Below, piece after piece: positions 1 to 11,704 of a stretch of 64,000 bases of DNA. Each line of letters begins with the position of its first letter. The first letter of the stretch is position 1. A model generated the notes under the pieces. The model ran no database searches, was not told where the DNA came from, and worked only from the letters and a program-made list of their open reading frames with translations. Source of the DNA: Panicum virgatum (lineage: Eukaryota; Streptophyta; Magnoliopsida; Poales; Poaceae); contig NC_053143.1 in NCBI RefSeq assembly GCF_016808335.1, positions 5,303,398 through 5,367,397 on the forward strand, given 5' to 3'. The translations under genes and the position numbers were made by a program.

Positions 1-687
1 AACAACTGCCACATTGCTTCTTTCTTGCCCGCGGGAACCAGCGCCCAATTGGCGATTGTTGGATTCAAAACCATTTTTATTCTGATTATAGCACCGATGG
101 CATTACAGAACTTTGCTGCAATCTCCGGGGGTTCTACGGGCTCTCCTGCCGCGCTAACTGTATTCACCGGATACTTCCCTTCGGGGTAGTGGTTTCTTCC
201 TCGTTGACCCCGTTTCCTTTTGTTTTTGTTCTCTGAGGATGTAGTTGCAGGATCAGGGCCCGAGCTTGCATTGTCTTCCTCTGTAGGGCTAGGGGATCGG
301 TGTCTGCGCTTACCCCTTCCTGTCTCTGCTGCCTACATGGATCATACGATTCGATAATTCGTTACACGTAGTCTATGAAAACGTATAGTATGGGTTCAAT
401 CTTATATGCATTACCTGATGTGGTTCCGGTTCGTAATCCAGATCAAGTTCCTCCCTTGAACGGCTTTGTCTCGGTTCAACAGGGAATGGATCAAGCGGAT
501 CTTGCCACTTGCCATCGACCCATGCCCCTTGACCAATCCTAGGACCCTCCTCTTCCTCAGATACGGAATTGTGGTTGTACTCCTCGTCCCACTCAATCTG
601 GGATGCAATTCTTTCAAGTTCGTCACCACCCTCACCTTGTGGTGCGGCATCATCCCTTCGGGACAAAGATGGCAACGATGGATCCAT
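1..687 (-). pseudogene. TNPA-like (Ptta/En/Spm, Transposase_24-type) gene, 5' part, truncated by window edge
   Basis: Exon 1 (687 to 415) encodes an acidic leader starting MDPSLPSLSRR. It ends at a CAG|GTAATG donor. Exon 2 starts at 332 after a TAG acceptor, in the same phase, and stays open to the window edge. Its product has a basic stretch (KNKRKRGQRGR), then EGKYPVNTVSAAGEPVEP and AAKFCNAIGAIIR. This resembles the conserved start of plant CACTA second-gene proteins, where a glycine/proline-rich segment precedes an AAxF/AAxY helix. In the En/Spm system such proteins bind subterminal repeats and assist the TNP2 transposase. The start chosen is the first ATG of the long frame. No lesion is visible in the part present, but the partner TNP2 gene is dead, so function is unlikely. 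The rest lies left of the window. Confidence 0.65.
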
Positions 688-834
688 CTACAATTTTTTT
701 CACTACATAGCCATCGACGATATATTTGAATTTGCAATTTAAATCACAGTAAACAAAATGACAATTATAATTAAATGCATATAAACATTAAAAATTTAGA
801 CAAGTGAAATTAACAATACCGACGAAGGAATATC

Positions 835-1240
835 AAATTTCATATACTCAAATTTCATATCAAATTCAAATGTACATTTGAAATTAACAATACTAGCGAC
901 GTGAATATCACAAGTATAGAATAAATTTTCATTTCATATGTACAAAACTATTTCATATACTCAAATTCACATGCTCAAATTTCATATACTCAAATTTCAT
1001 ATCAAATTCAAATGTACATTTGAAATCAAGTATAGAATAAATCTTCATTTCACGTGTACAGAAAAATTTCATATACTCAAATTCACATGCTCAAATTTCA
1101 TATACACAAATTTCATATCAAATTCAAATGTACATTTGAAATCAAGTATAGAATAAATTTTCATTTCAAGTGTACAGAAAAATTTCATATACTCAAATTC
1201 ACATGCTCAAATTTCATATCAAATTCTATACTAAAATTCT
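835..1240. repeat. AT-rich tandem repeat, about 116-bp period, roughly 3 copies
   Basis: The block containing ATACTCAAATTCACATGCTC, then CAAATTCAAATGTACATTTG and AAGTATAGAATAAAT, recurs at about 950, 1066 and 1185, a spacing of about 116 bp. Each copy contains the small palindrome CAAATGTACATTTG. It lies in the spacer between the TNPA-like and TNP2 genes of CACTA-A. The open frames over it are by-products of the repeat. Confidence 0.85.
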
Positions 1241-1270
1241 ATACTAATAATTCAACACTCAATTTGCACT

Positions 1271-1880
1271 AAGGTCCCTGCCAAGATTTTGCACCCAAAT
1301 TCTATACTCAAATTCACAAACAATTTGCACTAAGGTCCCTGCCAAGATTTTGAAAAAGCAATCGGGTCCTCGGCACCTTCGGCACGGCGTCGGCGGTGAG
1401 GCAGGGGCGTGGAGGCGGGGCCGGGGCGAGGAGGAGGCGCGCAGGGAGGAGGCGGGCCAGGGTGGAGGAGGGCTCGTGGAGGAGTGGCGCCGGCGGCACC
1501 CGACGTCGAGGAATGGCAGCGGGGGCGCTCGGCTGCGGGCCGGATGGGGAGGCGCGAGGGACGGAGTAGGAGGGCTCGGGGAGGAGCAGCGGCGGCGGTC
1601 GTCGTCGAGGAGGAGGAGGCGGGCCCGGGGCGTAGGCCGGCCTGGAGACGAGCGGCGGCGGCGCTGGCACGGTGGAGGCCGGATCCGGTGGATCCGCGCG
1701 CGCGGAGAAGGGCTGGGGCCGAGGAAGCACCAAGCGGGCGCGGGGTGAGGAGCAGGAGCGCTAGCGCGGGCCGAGGAGGAGGAGCGGCATTGTGCGGGGA
1801 GCACCAGCGGCGCGGGCAGCCTCCCGGTGTCGGTCTGTAGTGCGCCCACGCGTTTGAAATTTTTCTAAGTCCCAATTGTA
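1271..1880. other. GC-rich spacer segment of CACTA-A, no gene supported
   Basis: A sharply GC-rich block of about 500 bp sits between AT-rich flanks. It is flanked on the left by two copies of AGGTCCCTGCCAAGATTTT (about 1270 and 1333). Long frames exist on both strands at once and encode low-complexity Pro/Arg/Ala or Gly/Arg/Glu. That is expected from composition alone. It may be the GC-rich leader of the TNPA-like gene, but I cannot place a start or splice site. Confidence 0.5.
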
Positions 1881-3050
1881 TATATAGTCGCCATTTCCAG
1901 GGGCGGACGGGGGCGTCGCCCGCCCCTGGAAATCAATTTGTAGGGGTGGGTGATGCCCCCGCCCGCCCCTGTAAATCGATTTCTAGGGACGGGCTAGGCC
2001 CTCGTCCGCCCCTAGAAATCATTTTCCAAAATTATCCCATACTTCTTTTAATGCAAAACAAATAGTAAAACACATCAAAAATATTTGAAATTTTTCCCAT
2101 AAGTATACTATGCTATGTATCACCATGGAAAAATATAAAAATCATATTTTACTGCATTTATTGAAAAAGTGTCCAAACTACAAAGTAACCCTATACACTA
2201 CATATCAATGTACCCATAAGACTAACTTTGTATTTTGCTCACTCTTAAACAATGAAAGCATTAAATTATGTATTTCATTATTTTCTCTAGGTCTGTAGGT
2301 CAGCATATTTCTATGGCTTAAATTTCATAAATTTCCGATGTGTTTTACTATTTATTTTGCATTAAATGAATTTTCGGATAAATTTTGGAAAATAATTTCT
2401 AGGGGCGGCCGACGCCACTGCCCGCCCCTGGAAATCAATTTGTAGGGGCGGGCGCCCACTCGCCCCTGTAAATCGATTTCTAGGGGCGGGCTAGGCCCCG
2501 TCCGCCCCTAGAAATCATTTTCTAAAATTATCCCATACTTCTTTTAATGCAAAACAAATAGTAAAACACATTGAAAATATTTGAAAATTTTCCCATAAGT
2601 ATACTATGCTATGTATCACCATGGAAAAATATAAAAATTATATTTTACTGCATTTATTGAAAAAAATTTGTCCAAACTACAAAGTAACCCTATACACTAC
2701 ATATCAATGTACCCTTAAGATTAACTTTGTATTTTGCTCACTCTAAAACAATGAAAGCATTAAATTATGTATTTCATTATTTTCTCTAGGTCTGTAGGTC
2801 AGCATATTTCTATGGCTTAAATTTCATGAATTTTCAATGTATTATACTATTTATTTTGCATTAAACAAATTTTCAGATGAATTTTGAAAAATTATTTCTA
2901 GGGGCGGGCGACACCCCCACCCGCCCCTGGAAATCCATTTGTAGGGGCGGCCCCGTCCGCCCCTAGAAATCATTTTCCAAAATTATTCCTAAAATTTGTT
3001 TTAATGCAAAATAAATAGTAAAACACATTGAAAATTTATGAAATTTTTTC
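1881..3050. repeat. Palindromic GGGGCGG-type repeat array, about 497-bp tandem period
   Basis: Segments such as TAGGGGCGGG...CCCGCCCCTA recur at about 1895-2025, 2400-2520 and 2900-2975. The stretch GTAAATCGAT starts at 1971 and again at 2468, giving a period of 497 bp. A third, partly deleted copy starts near 2895. Each unit is also a large inverted repeat: the arm at about 2010-2090 (CCAAAATTATCC, GCAAAACAAATAGTAAAACAC) returns as its reverse complement at about 2330-2400. The same motif family occurs in the subterminal region of CACTA-A and in CACTA-E. It is probably CACTA subterminal-type sequence amplified in the gene spacer. Confidence 0.75.
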
Positions 3051-3907
3051 CATAATCATATTGTGATTTTGAGAACATAAGAAAAATACTTAAGTCACAT
3101 GTCAATGTATATAGCAAATAGAAGTGTTCATACACAAAGACCTCAAATGTTAATATAGTAACAGGTGACATTCATACTAATAATTATTTCAAAATACAGA
3201 AATTCATGAGATATTTAAGCTGTAACAATTCTTGATTCGCCATCTTTGTGTGCCCATGGCTTGTCGTCTTTTCTTATGCTTGCTTCTATAATCTTCATCT
3301 TCTGTGCTAGATCTGTGAAAAGGTTTATTCGATCATATTGATTATATTCTTCCACATCGTCGATACCCTCAACTCCGATGATATCTTATTTTCTAGAGAC
3401 GACAACATGTTTTGTCTTTTTTTGCAGGATCAGCAACATATAGTACATGTGCAACCTGTGAAGCTAGTACCCATGAGTCGTCTTTATAACCAATATTGTT
3501 GAGGTCAACAATCGTGAATCCATAGCCATCCACCTCAACACCTTTCGGGTGTTTGACCCAACGACACCGAAGGACCAGGATTTGTATGTTGGAACCATAG
3601 TGCACTTCTCATATATCATCAATGACACCAAAATATGTTGTATTTTGACTTGTTCTCTCGTCTAAGGCCTCAATACGAACACCACTATTCTGGGACACAG
3701 TCTTTCTGTCCTTGGCGGCAGTATAGAATCGATATCCTTTAATATCATACCCTTGCCAGGATGTGATCTGGCTAGATGGGCCAGCTGCCAATCTTTTGAG
3801 TGTTTGCTCCTCTACGGTCTCCCCATCTGGTAGATGTAGGTCCTTCAATCATGCAGTTAGTCGACGCTTGTGCTCTCTCATGATCCAATCATCTGAGCGG
3901 CCGTTAC

Positions 3908-6900
3908 TGTAACACCCCAGTGTTATGTTTTTGGTTAATCATATGCTTTAGTAGTTAATCCTCGCTTAAACATTGTCATTAATGTTAACCTTTCTCGCTT
4001 AGTGGCATTTCATGTCAGCTGAGCTTTAATCCTTATTTTCTGTCAAATCTAAAGCTCAAATCAGGTGTTGCCCAACATCAAAGTTGTAGATTTTTCCATC
4101 CTCTACAACTTTTGTTTTGGCAAAAATTCAAGTTTCAATGTGAAATTTTGAATTTTGGACGGTCAAAATTGAGCTGAGTTTTGTTGAACCATTTTTTTTC
4201 TCTCTCTTTACCTCTCCCTCACTGTCCCTATTTCGACATTCATCGTCGTTCGGCGTCCGTGCGCCGGCGCCGCCTCACGGCCGGCCACGCGCCGCGCCCC
4301 CGACCCAAACCGCCCTGAAGCCCCTGGTTTTGGCCGAAACCAGCCCCTCCCTATCGCTGCGCCAGCTCGACACGCGCCCCAGCTTGCCACGCCGACGCAC
4401 ACCGTCGCCGTACCCGGCCGCTGCGCTGTTGCCTCGTCGCCGCTCAAGCTGTCCTTATCCGCTCACGACGCCAACACCGATTTCCCCTCTTCTCCTCCCC
4501 ACGCTAGAGCCAGAGCTCGAGCTCCCCTGCACCCAGAAACGCCGTCTGCGCCATGGCCGCCGAGCTCTGAGCTCGCCGTGGCGCTGCCTCTCCGCCCAAG
4601 CACTGACCAAATCAAGTAGCCCGTGACCTTCCTCGCACCCCGCTGCAGCTCCCTGGCCGTTTCCCCGCTGCCCAGGCTTGCTCCGAACCGCTACCGACCT
4701 CTATGAGCGCCGCCGCAAGCAGCTTGCCGTGGAGCTTTCCCTTCCGGCCCTCCTCTACCCTGGACAAGCCCCTAAATAGCTTACTCTCGGCCTTGTGGTG
4801 CTCACTGGCCTAGCCATCGCCGCCCTCCCTCGTCGGAAGCACCGTTGTGCGCTGCGCACATGGCCATGGGAGCACTGCTCCACCGCGCCCCCACTTCCGG
4901 TCATCCCCGATCCCAACCGAAACCACCCACAGGTAGTTCTCGAGCATCTCGTGCTTCCCCACCACTTCCAAGCCGCCGCTATGGCCTTCTCTCACCGGAA
5001 TCGAGCCCTTGAGCGCTTCCTCTGCTTTAACTTGCGCCCAGGGACCTCCTGCAGCAATTGAAGCAAGTCCAGGGGGTTTTCTGCATTGTCATAGACTCAT
5101 ATGAATAGTCTTTCAGGGACCAAATCGCTTGAAACTTTGAAAATCCATAGAAAATAGTAGAAAAATCATAAAATAGAAATTTAAGATGTTTTGGAATCCT
5201 TGTGAGTAGATCTATGCAGTGGAATCATAATATGATGGGTGTTAGTTGAAAATATTTGCTGTAAAAATAGATTTATGCTTGTTAAGGTTTTAATGCTAGT
5301 GTTGCTTGTCTTTTTCTTAACTGCATTTATATTATTCTAAATGATATGAAATTTTTATGGTAGACTACTCTTGTGATGTGTGTGCTGTGGTAAAAAGTTC
5401 AAGTTCATTGAGGGCAGTATGACCGAGTTTTTGCTTTAACTTGTTGAATGCTAAGTAAATAGTTTATAAATAATAGAAATGTGTAAAAATGGAAAATGTG
5501 ATTCCACTGCCCTTGTATGATGTTATGTTGGTCTAAGAAAATATAATATGGCCATGTGTTTACAGAAAATATGAAGTTTTACATTTAACTTGCTCTCACA
5601 TGATTAAGTGCAATAAAGATTTGTGTTTTTTTTGTAATCAATAAAATATAAAACCTGAGCATGTGAAATTTGTACAGTAGACTATTAGGAGTATTGGTGA
5701 TCTACTGTGTTTTTGGTAGAATTTATTGTGCATTTTACATGTATGATCATATATATATGCCCAGTGGCGAATCCAGAAATTCTTAAAGGGGGGCTGATTT
5801 CTTCTTTCCTCTCTTCTTCCTCTCCTTCTTCCTCATCTTTTCTTCTCCAAAATGAAGGGGGGGCTAAGGGGGGCTCCATGGTGTTTTTGGGTCTAGGGGG
5901 GGCTGGAGCCCCCCTAGACCCACTGCTGCTTCCGCCACTGTATATGCCTATATGTCTTATTATCTAAATAAATTAAGAAAGGCTTTAAATAAATTAATTT
6001 GGGGCTGGATGCTATGTTTTCAGGTGATCATAAGTCATGTATGACATGTTAGTATGCTGCTCAATTGTGCTAGTTCTGTTTGAGCTTTCAAATGAGATGT
6101 GCATGCTCTCTTTTAACAAAACAAGCAATGCACAGGATATCTGTTTAATGAATTCTTACATAGGTGCTTGAGTAATTAAAATGTGGCTTAGGTGGAGGCT
6201 TAGCTCCTATGGCATGTTTAATGTAAACCTTACTGCTGTGAGTAGTGTTTGAAAGCGAGCACCTATCTTGGTTATAGCTCCCTTATGTGTATAGATGTTG
6301 CTCATGCAACTCTTGTTTAAGCTTGATATTATTTGCATGTTTGCTAAAGCTAGCTCATGACCTTCATTCATATGGATGCTCAGTCGTGACCTTGTGTTTG
6401 TCTTGCTTGCTCTTTTTGATGCATTGTCTATTATACCTCTGTGCATTCATACATCCACATTAATGCATCTCATTTAGATACGCTAGATGGACAACGCGTG
6501 GACATGAAGCACGTGATGACGGAACCGAACCCCAAGATGGCGTTGGTGGACGCGTCCTGAAGGGAAAAGAACCCGCTGGAGCAACCGAAGACCCGGCTCA
6601 AAGTCAGAAGGGCCCAAGGCCTTGTTTCTACTAACACTGACTTAGTGTTAATCCCAGGCAAACCCCGGAGCATAACCCTTAATTTTATTATTCAATGTTT
6701 ATTATATAATTATTGTGCATTTACGTTTCTAGGAGTTGATTGGAACCGTAGATGCATGATCCCTAGATTTCCTCAGTTACTCTACTAGTGTGCAGGTCGT
6801 TAGTACTGCCATGCTTAATCAGGATTCGGTAGAAGTCGAGTGATTCCTGTCACTCGCGAGATATATGTCCTAATTACTTATGGCAAAGTGGTTTGAAAAT

Positions 6901-8036
6901 AAATCTGTGAGAAGATAAGAATGGAGACCGGGCGGAGAGGAATTGAATTATCGATATGGAATGTATGGAAAGTAAGCCTCCGCCTGTGTCGATTGAGGAC
7001 CGTACCGTTGTTGGCTGTGCTGACCAAGTTTGAACAGTACTAACCACATGCCGGAAGTAGGAGGTAGTCGAAACCGGTAAGCTAATTACCTAATTTGCAA
7101 CGATACTTTGAATCGCGACCTGCTACTCTGGGAGTGGGATGATGGCGGGTGTTGGAGTGTATGTCGCCTCCGGGTTCTCTGGGAGTTCGCTGTGAGGGGC
7201 CCTTCACCCCGGGTTTTTGCAGGTGTGATTCAGACGTCGGGGTAATGATGGGAACAGTTAACGCATGTGGCCCGGCGTGGTTTGCATGTGTCGTGTGAGT
7301 TAGGTCCACCTTGCAAGGTTAAATCGGATCGATTCGCCGTCTCTCTCGGTTAAGAGAACCTTGGTCACTTCGTCACATCGTAGTAAAGAAATGGTAATGA
7401 GAATGGAACGAAAATGATTTGATTGTGATATTACCAGAGGATTTCTCTGTTCTACCATGTGTGCTTTAGAAATTCAGGCAAACCTAGTTGGTACGGTGTA
7501 TACTAAACCTAAGCTAAAATTTGGAAGTAAGGATCCATTGTTAGTATCCTTTTCAGCAAAATAAACTCCATAGCCAAAAAGCTTTACATGTCTAGATAGT
7601 GGGGCTAAGTATACCCATAGTCGGGTAAGTCTTGCTGAGTATTAGTATACTCAGGGTTTGTTATTATCCTGTTTTCAGGTTTTTGTTGCTGGTTGGAGCT
7701 AACCAGGATTCATATCGGTGGGCTCGATGTGACGACCTCATGTCTTCGTACTATCGTGGTTTTTATATCGAACTTCTTTTTAATTGCCGCTGCATTTCGA
7801 ACTCTGGTATTTTACATAAATTTGTTTGTAAAACTCCGCATTGTAAATTAAATTTGAGAATTTGTTGTCTACTTGTAATCATCTGTGCTCGTCTTCGTGC
7901 GAGACTTCCAGTGTTTTTTGATCCTTAACCCGACAGACATTCGGATTACACCATGTTAAGTGCGTGGTAACTTGATTAGCCATTAAGATGATAGTTAGCG
8001 CACTTAAGCCAGTTTAATTTGGGCGGTTCTGTTACA
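3908..8036. mobile_element. Solo LTR, 4.1 kb, Gypsy-type, with 5-bp target duplication GTTAC
   Basis: The segment starts TGTAACACCCC and ends GGTTCTGTTACA (TG...CA). It is flanked by GTTAC at 3903-3907 and 8037-8041. Removing it rejoins the TNP2 frame, where the VESN-like codons run directly into GRSDDWIMREHK. No gag or pol frame is present, so it is a single long terminal repeat left by LTR-LTR recombination. The length and the TGTAACACC start suit Tekay/Del-like Gypsy LTRs. The inner GAGTATTAGTATACTCAGG motif near 7640 is, as I recall, also common in such grass LTRs. The GC-rich block at 4240-5060 is part of the LTR and not a gene. It contains a nested MITE at 5762-5940. Orientation is not certain, because both ends read TGTAACA inward. 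Confidence 0.85.
5762..5940. mobile_element. hAT-type MITE, 179 bp, 8-bp target duplication TATATGCC
   Basis: The terminal sequence CAGTGGCGAATCCAG is answered at the other end by CTTCCGCCACTG. Perfect 8-bp flanks TATATGCC lie at 5754-5761 and 5941-5948. The inside is a G-rich/C-rich hairpin (AGGGGGGGCT...AGCCCCCCCTA). The CAGTGGCGRA end and the 8-bp duplication are typical of hAT-derived MITEs. It inserted into the solo LTR and is therefore younger than it. Confidence 0.92.
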
Positions 8037-10021
8037 GTTACTCTCTACACGAATCATGCTCAAGTGTTCCTTGACTAAAGGTGTCATTATCGTGAGGTGG
8101 TGCAAGATGCTATAATGTGCTTGCTGCACACCTTTGAAATCTTTGTCGATGAATATTTTTCTCCCTACTGTGCCAACACCTTCCAACCTCCCCAAAAATC
8201 GTGGAGTTGGCAAATCAATGGACACATTATCATGTAAGTAACCAAGGCAAGACTCGATGACTTCCTCAGTACTGTATCCCTCTATCATGGACCCCTCAGG
8301 ATGAGCACGATTCAATACGTACCGGTTGAGGATGGACATAAAACGCTCATACATCCAAATTTTGTGTAGGCAAAGTGGACCAAGTGCCCGTATCTGATCG
8401 ACCATGTGAATCATTAGGTGTTCGGTTATATCAAAAAATCTTGAAGGGAAGCACATCTCGAGCTGTGCCATAGTCTCCCCAATGAATTTTTTCAGATGCT
8501 GCAACTCATCTTCGTCGATCACTTTTTGTGAAATCCTATTGAAGAAGTAACATAACCGAGTGATTACCATCTTTACATATACTGGCTTGATCGCTCTGAT
8601 TGCAATCGGGAGAAACAACATCAGCAACACATGGCAATCATGACAGTTATAGCCACATAGTGACAAATCTTTCATCGACACTAGTTTCCTTATGTTGGAC
8701 GTGAAACGACTCGGGACTCTGATCCCTTTTAAGCTCTCGCACATTGCCTTCTTCTCATCACGTGTCAAGTTGTAGCTAGCTGGGGGAAGTTCATATCTAC
8801 CATTCCCTTTATCAACGGGGTGAAGCTCTTTTCTTATCTTCATGGCTACCAAGTCCTATCGTGACTTGTACGTATCCTTTCTTTTGACAGATGTATCCAG
8901 AAGGAGCCCAATTGTGTTACCAAACACATTCTTCTTGAGGTACATACCATCGATTGCATGGCGGACCTCAAGATCTGCCCAATACGGCAAGTACTTGTAG
9001 AAGATGGACTGTTTCTTGAATGGTACGCCTTCGATAGGTGCGTTATCTCTCTTTCTCTTCTTCCCATCTTCCTTCTTCTTCCCATAAATGACCTTGACGT
9101 TTCGGACCATATTGAAAACATAATGCCCATCTCGTCGATCTGGAGTAGAACGGAATTCAGGGTTGCCATCAAAATGATTATAGAACTTCTTACTTCGGTA
9201 CCTATGCCCTTCAACCAAGAAGCGTTTGTATCCAAGGTAAACTACCTTCCGAGAACTCTCAAGGAAAGCCGATATAGTGTCATCCACGCACACCGTGCAT
9301 CCCGTCCTACCTTTGATCTGTCCTGACAGGACAAACAATGACTGATAATCATGGATAGTGACAAATATAATAGCTCTAAGATTAAAGGGCTGCCGTGCAA
9401 AATCATCATATACGTCGATACCCTGCTTTCATAAAGTTTCCATCTCTTGCATCAGAGGCTCAAGAAAAACGTCTATATCGATGCCAGGATGCTTGGGTCC
9501 CTGTATAAGCAAGGATAGCAAAAGATACTTCCTCTTCTGGCACAGCCATTTAGGCAGGTTGTACATTGTCAGTATCACTAGCCATGTGCTGTGGGTGCTA
9601 CTTCTTTCACCAAACGGATTCATTCCATCCGTACTCAACGTGAACCGAACATTTCTTGGGTCCTTCCGAATTCCAGATAGTACTTGTCATCGAATTCCTT
9701 CCACTGCCGAGCATCAGCTGGATGTCGAAGCTTTCCGTCACCCTTTTTGCGCTTATCTGAATCCCACCATCGCATCAGCTCAGCATCCTTTGGGTTCGAG
9801 AAGAAATGCCTAAGGCGATCGGAAACTGGGAGGTACCACATAACCATGGCGGGAATTCTGCCCTGTTTCTCAGAAATGCCTAAAGTAGCGTCATCTGTCT
9901 CAATGGAGGCAACACTATTATTCTTCGCCATGTTCCCCTTCCCCTTATTCACACCGGTTGGACCATGATTGTCGTCACCACAGTATCTAGCATTATTTTT
10001 GTACCGACTTGCGGAACATAC

Positions 10022-10883
10022 CACTACTACAAAAATCCTTTTCTGAGGTGGGCAAAAAGGCTTTTCCAAGGCAGTTTGCTGCCCGTCTCGGTTAATTGAA
10101 TAAAAAAGTTAAAAAGAAACAAAAGCCCGCCTGAGCCCATCGAGGGCCTGCCGAGCCCCTCCGTCGCACCGCCGGATTCCGCCCTCGCCGAGCCCGGTTC
10201 CGCTGCCCTCCACCGGATCACGGCGAGAGGCAGCCGTGGAAGAAGGGCCGCACCCCCGTGCCACTCGGCCCGCCTCCGGAGAGCCCACGCGCCCCTGCCA
10301 CGCCAAGCCACTGCCGCAAGGGTCGCACCCCCCTGCAGGGGTGTTGCCGCGAGGGGCCCCGCCGCCAGGAGGGGAGCCGCCGTGAGGAGAGCCACCGAAG
10401 GGGACCCACCGCCGTGAGGGGCGCCGCTGCGAGGGTCCTGCCGCCGCGAGGAGCGTCGTCGCCGCGAGGGCTATGCCGCCGTGAGGGCCGCGGGGGGGGG
10501 GGGGCGCTCGCCATGAGGGCCGGGGGTGGGGGGCGCCGCGCGCCGCAAGCCCGCCGCCGTGAGCGTGCGTGGAAGATAGGAGAGAGAGAGGAGTGGAGAG
10601 AAGAGAGAGTTTGCGTGGAGAGAAACCCTAACTCATCAATATATAGGCTGAAGGTGTCTAGTGGGCTGGTATGGACTTGGGTCTGGGCCTGATTTACCGA
10701 GGTGGTTGTATTATAATGTCCGCCTCGGTTAATTTATTTTCCGAGGCGGTTTTTTTTAACCGTCTCGGTTAATAAAAAATAACCACCTCGGTTAATCAAA
10801 GGCATTAACCGAGGCAATTTTTTAACGTGCCTGCCTCCGAGGCCTTTTCAAAACGCCTCGGTTAATCAGTTTTTGTAGTAGTG
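10022..10883. mobile_element. Non-autonomous CACTA element, 862 bp, target duplication TAC, nested in TNP2
   Basis: The ends are CACTACTACAAAAA and TTTTTGTAGTAGTG, flanked by TAC at 10019-10021 and 10884-10886. This 3-bp duplication is diagnostic of CACTA insertion. The subterminal regions carry many copies of CCTCGGTTAA and its complement (right side 10700-10870; fewer at left near 10100), likely transposase accessory-protein binding sites. The middle (10130-10620) is GC-rich and carries frames on both strands without recognisable domains. It lacks any transposase and interrupts the CACTA-A TNP2 gene upstream of its Transposase_21 core. Confidence 0.93.
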
Positions 10884-11704
10884 TACAAGGCATTTTTTCA
10901 AGTCTTTAAAAGCATCTCCATGATACAATATACAATGATTTGGACATACATGCATTCTTTCCACACCCATGGTGAATGGGCTGACAAGCTTCTTTGCTCG
11001 GTATGTGTTTGCTGGCACTTTATTTGGCTTTGGAAGCAAACAACCCAAGATACGCAGCAGATCGTTGAAACTACCATCTGACCAACCATGCTTAGCCTTC
11101 AGAATCAACAACTCAATGACAAAACGAAGTACGGTCTACTGTTTCGGGCATCCCTTCGATCGCTCATATATATTTTTCTCTGCTGATTTTCTAACCGTAT
11201 CAAAGTTTGGTAACCCCCTGGCATTAGCAACCAATACCTCCGCTTCGGTGTTCCGCAACAACTGGCTCAAAAAATCACCATCGTCAATTTCCTCATCACT
11301 TCTCTCACCATCGATGGGCCCGTCGTCAACATCATCACCATGGAATCCACTAACACCGTCATCATCACCTTCGCCATCATCATCAATATAAGCATCAAAC
11401 ATTCTGTCAAACTTCTCGTCTAGTATCATTTCATCCGGTGGATTATTCGCCGGAGGGGGGCATCCGTCTCGCCATGTTTCTTCCAGATCATGTAGTCCTT
11501 AACAAATCCACTCACTATCACATGCGATCTGATTGTGGTTGGATCGCTGAACACTCTCAAATTCTTGCATGCTTTGCATGGGCAATGTATCCATTGTGTC
11601 TTCTCATTTCTTGAATGCTTCTGCGCAACTTTAATGAATTTATTAAGCTCTCCACGGAAATAGGGTTCCATCCTATTTGCCTTGTACATCCATGTCCTTT
11701 CCAT

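Larger units (their letters stand above)
3215..11704 (-). pseudogene. TNP2-type CACTA transposase, broken by two insertions, frameshifts and stops
   Basis: Read from 11704 downwards, the frames encode a transposase-associated N-terminal domain (ERTWMYKANR, CPCKACKN), an acidic linker, the HGWSDGSFNDLL and CPNHCILYHG segments, the Transposase_21 core (DGMNPFGERSS, GYKRFLVEGHRY, DVRHAIDGMYL-like), a DUF4218-like part (LCGYNCHDCHVLLM, RAHPEGSMIEGY) and a DUF4216-like C-terminus (YFGVIDDI, GYKDDSWVLASQ) ending at about 3215. TNP2 is the DDE-type enzyme that binds CACTA ends and catalyses excision and insertion in the nucleus. Lesions seen: a 1-bp loss in a C-run near 11430, a stop at 11136-11138 replacing Tyr, a TGA for Trp near 9440, a frameshift near 9675, further breaks at 3390-3420, and insertions at 3908-8036 and 10022-10883. 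It is clearly dead. Confidence 0.9.

Noticed and set aside
835..1240. CRISPR-like regular repeats
   Set aside because: The period is about 116 bp with no unique spacers, and the DNA is eukaryotic. It is an ordinary tandem repeat.
1259..1875. Long frames on both strands in the GC-rich block
   Set aside because: They are low-complexity, occur on both strands at once, and have no domain. They are explained by high GC content.
4208..5061. Possible gene in the GC-rich part of the solo LTR
   Set aside because: Frames on both strands are short and proline/arginine-rich, and the whole lies within LTR borders proved by the target duplication.
10218..10692. ORFs in the middle of the 862-bp CACTA element
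   Set aside because: Proline/arginine-rich or alanine-rich low complexity in overlapping frames, with no start context and no domain.
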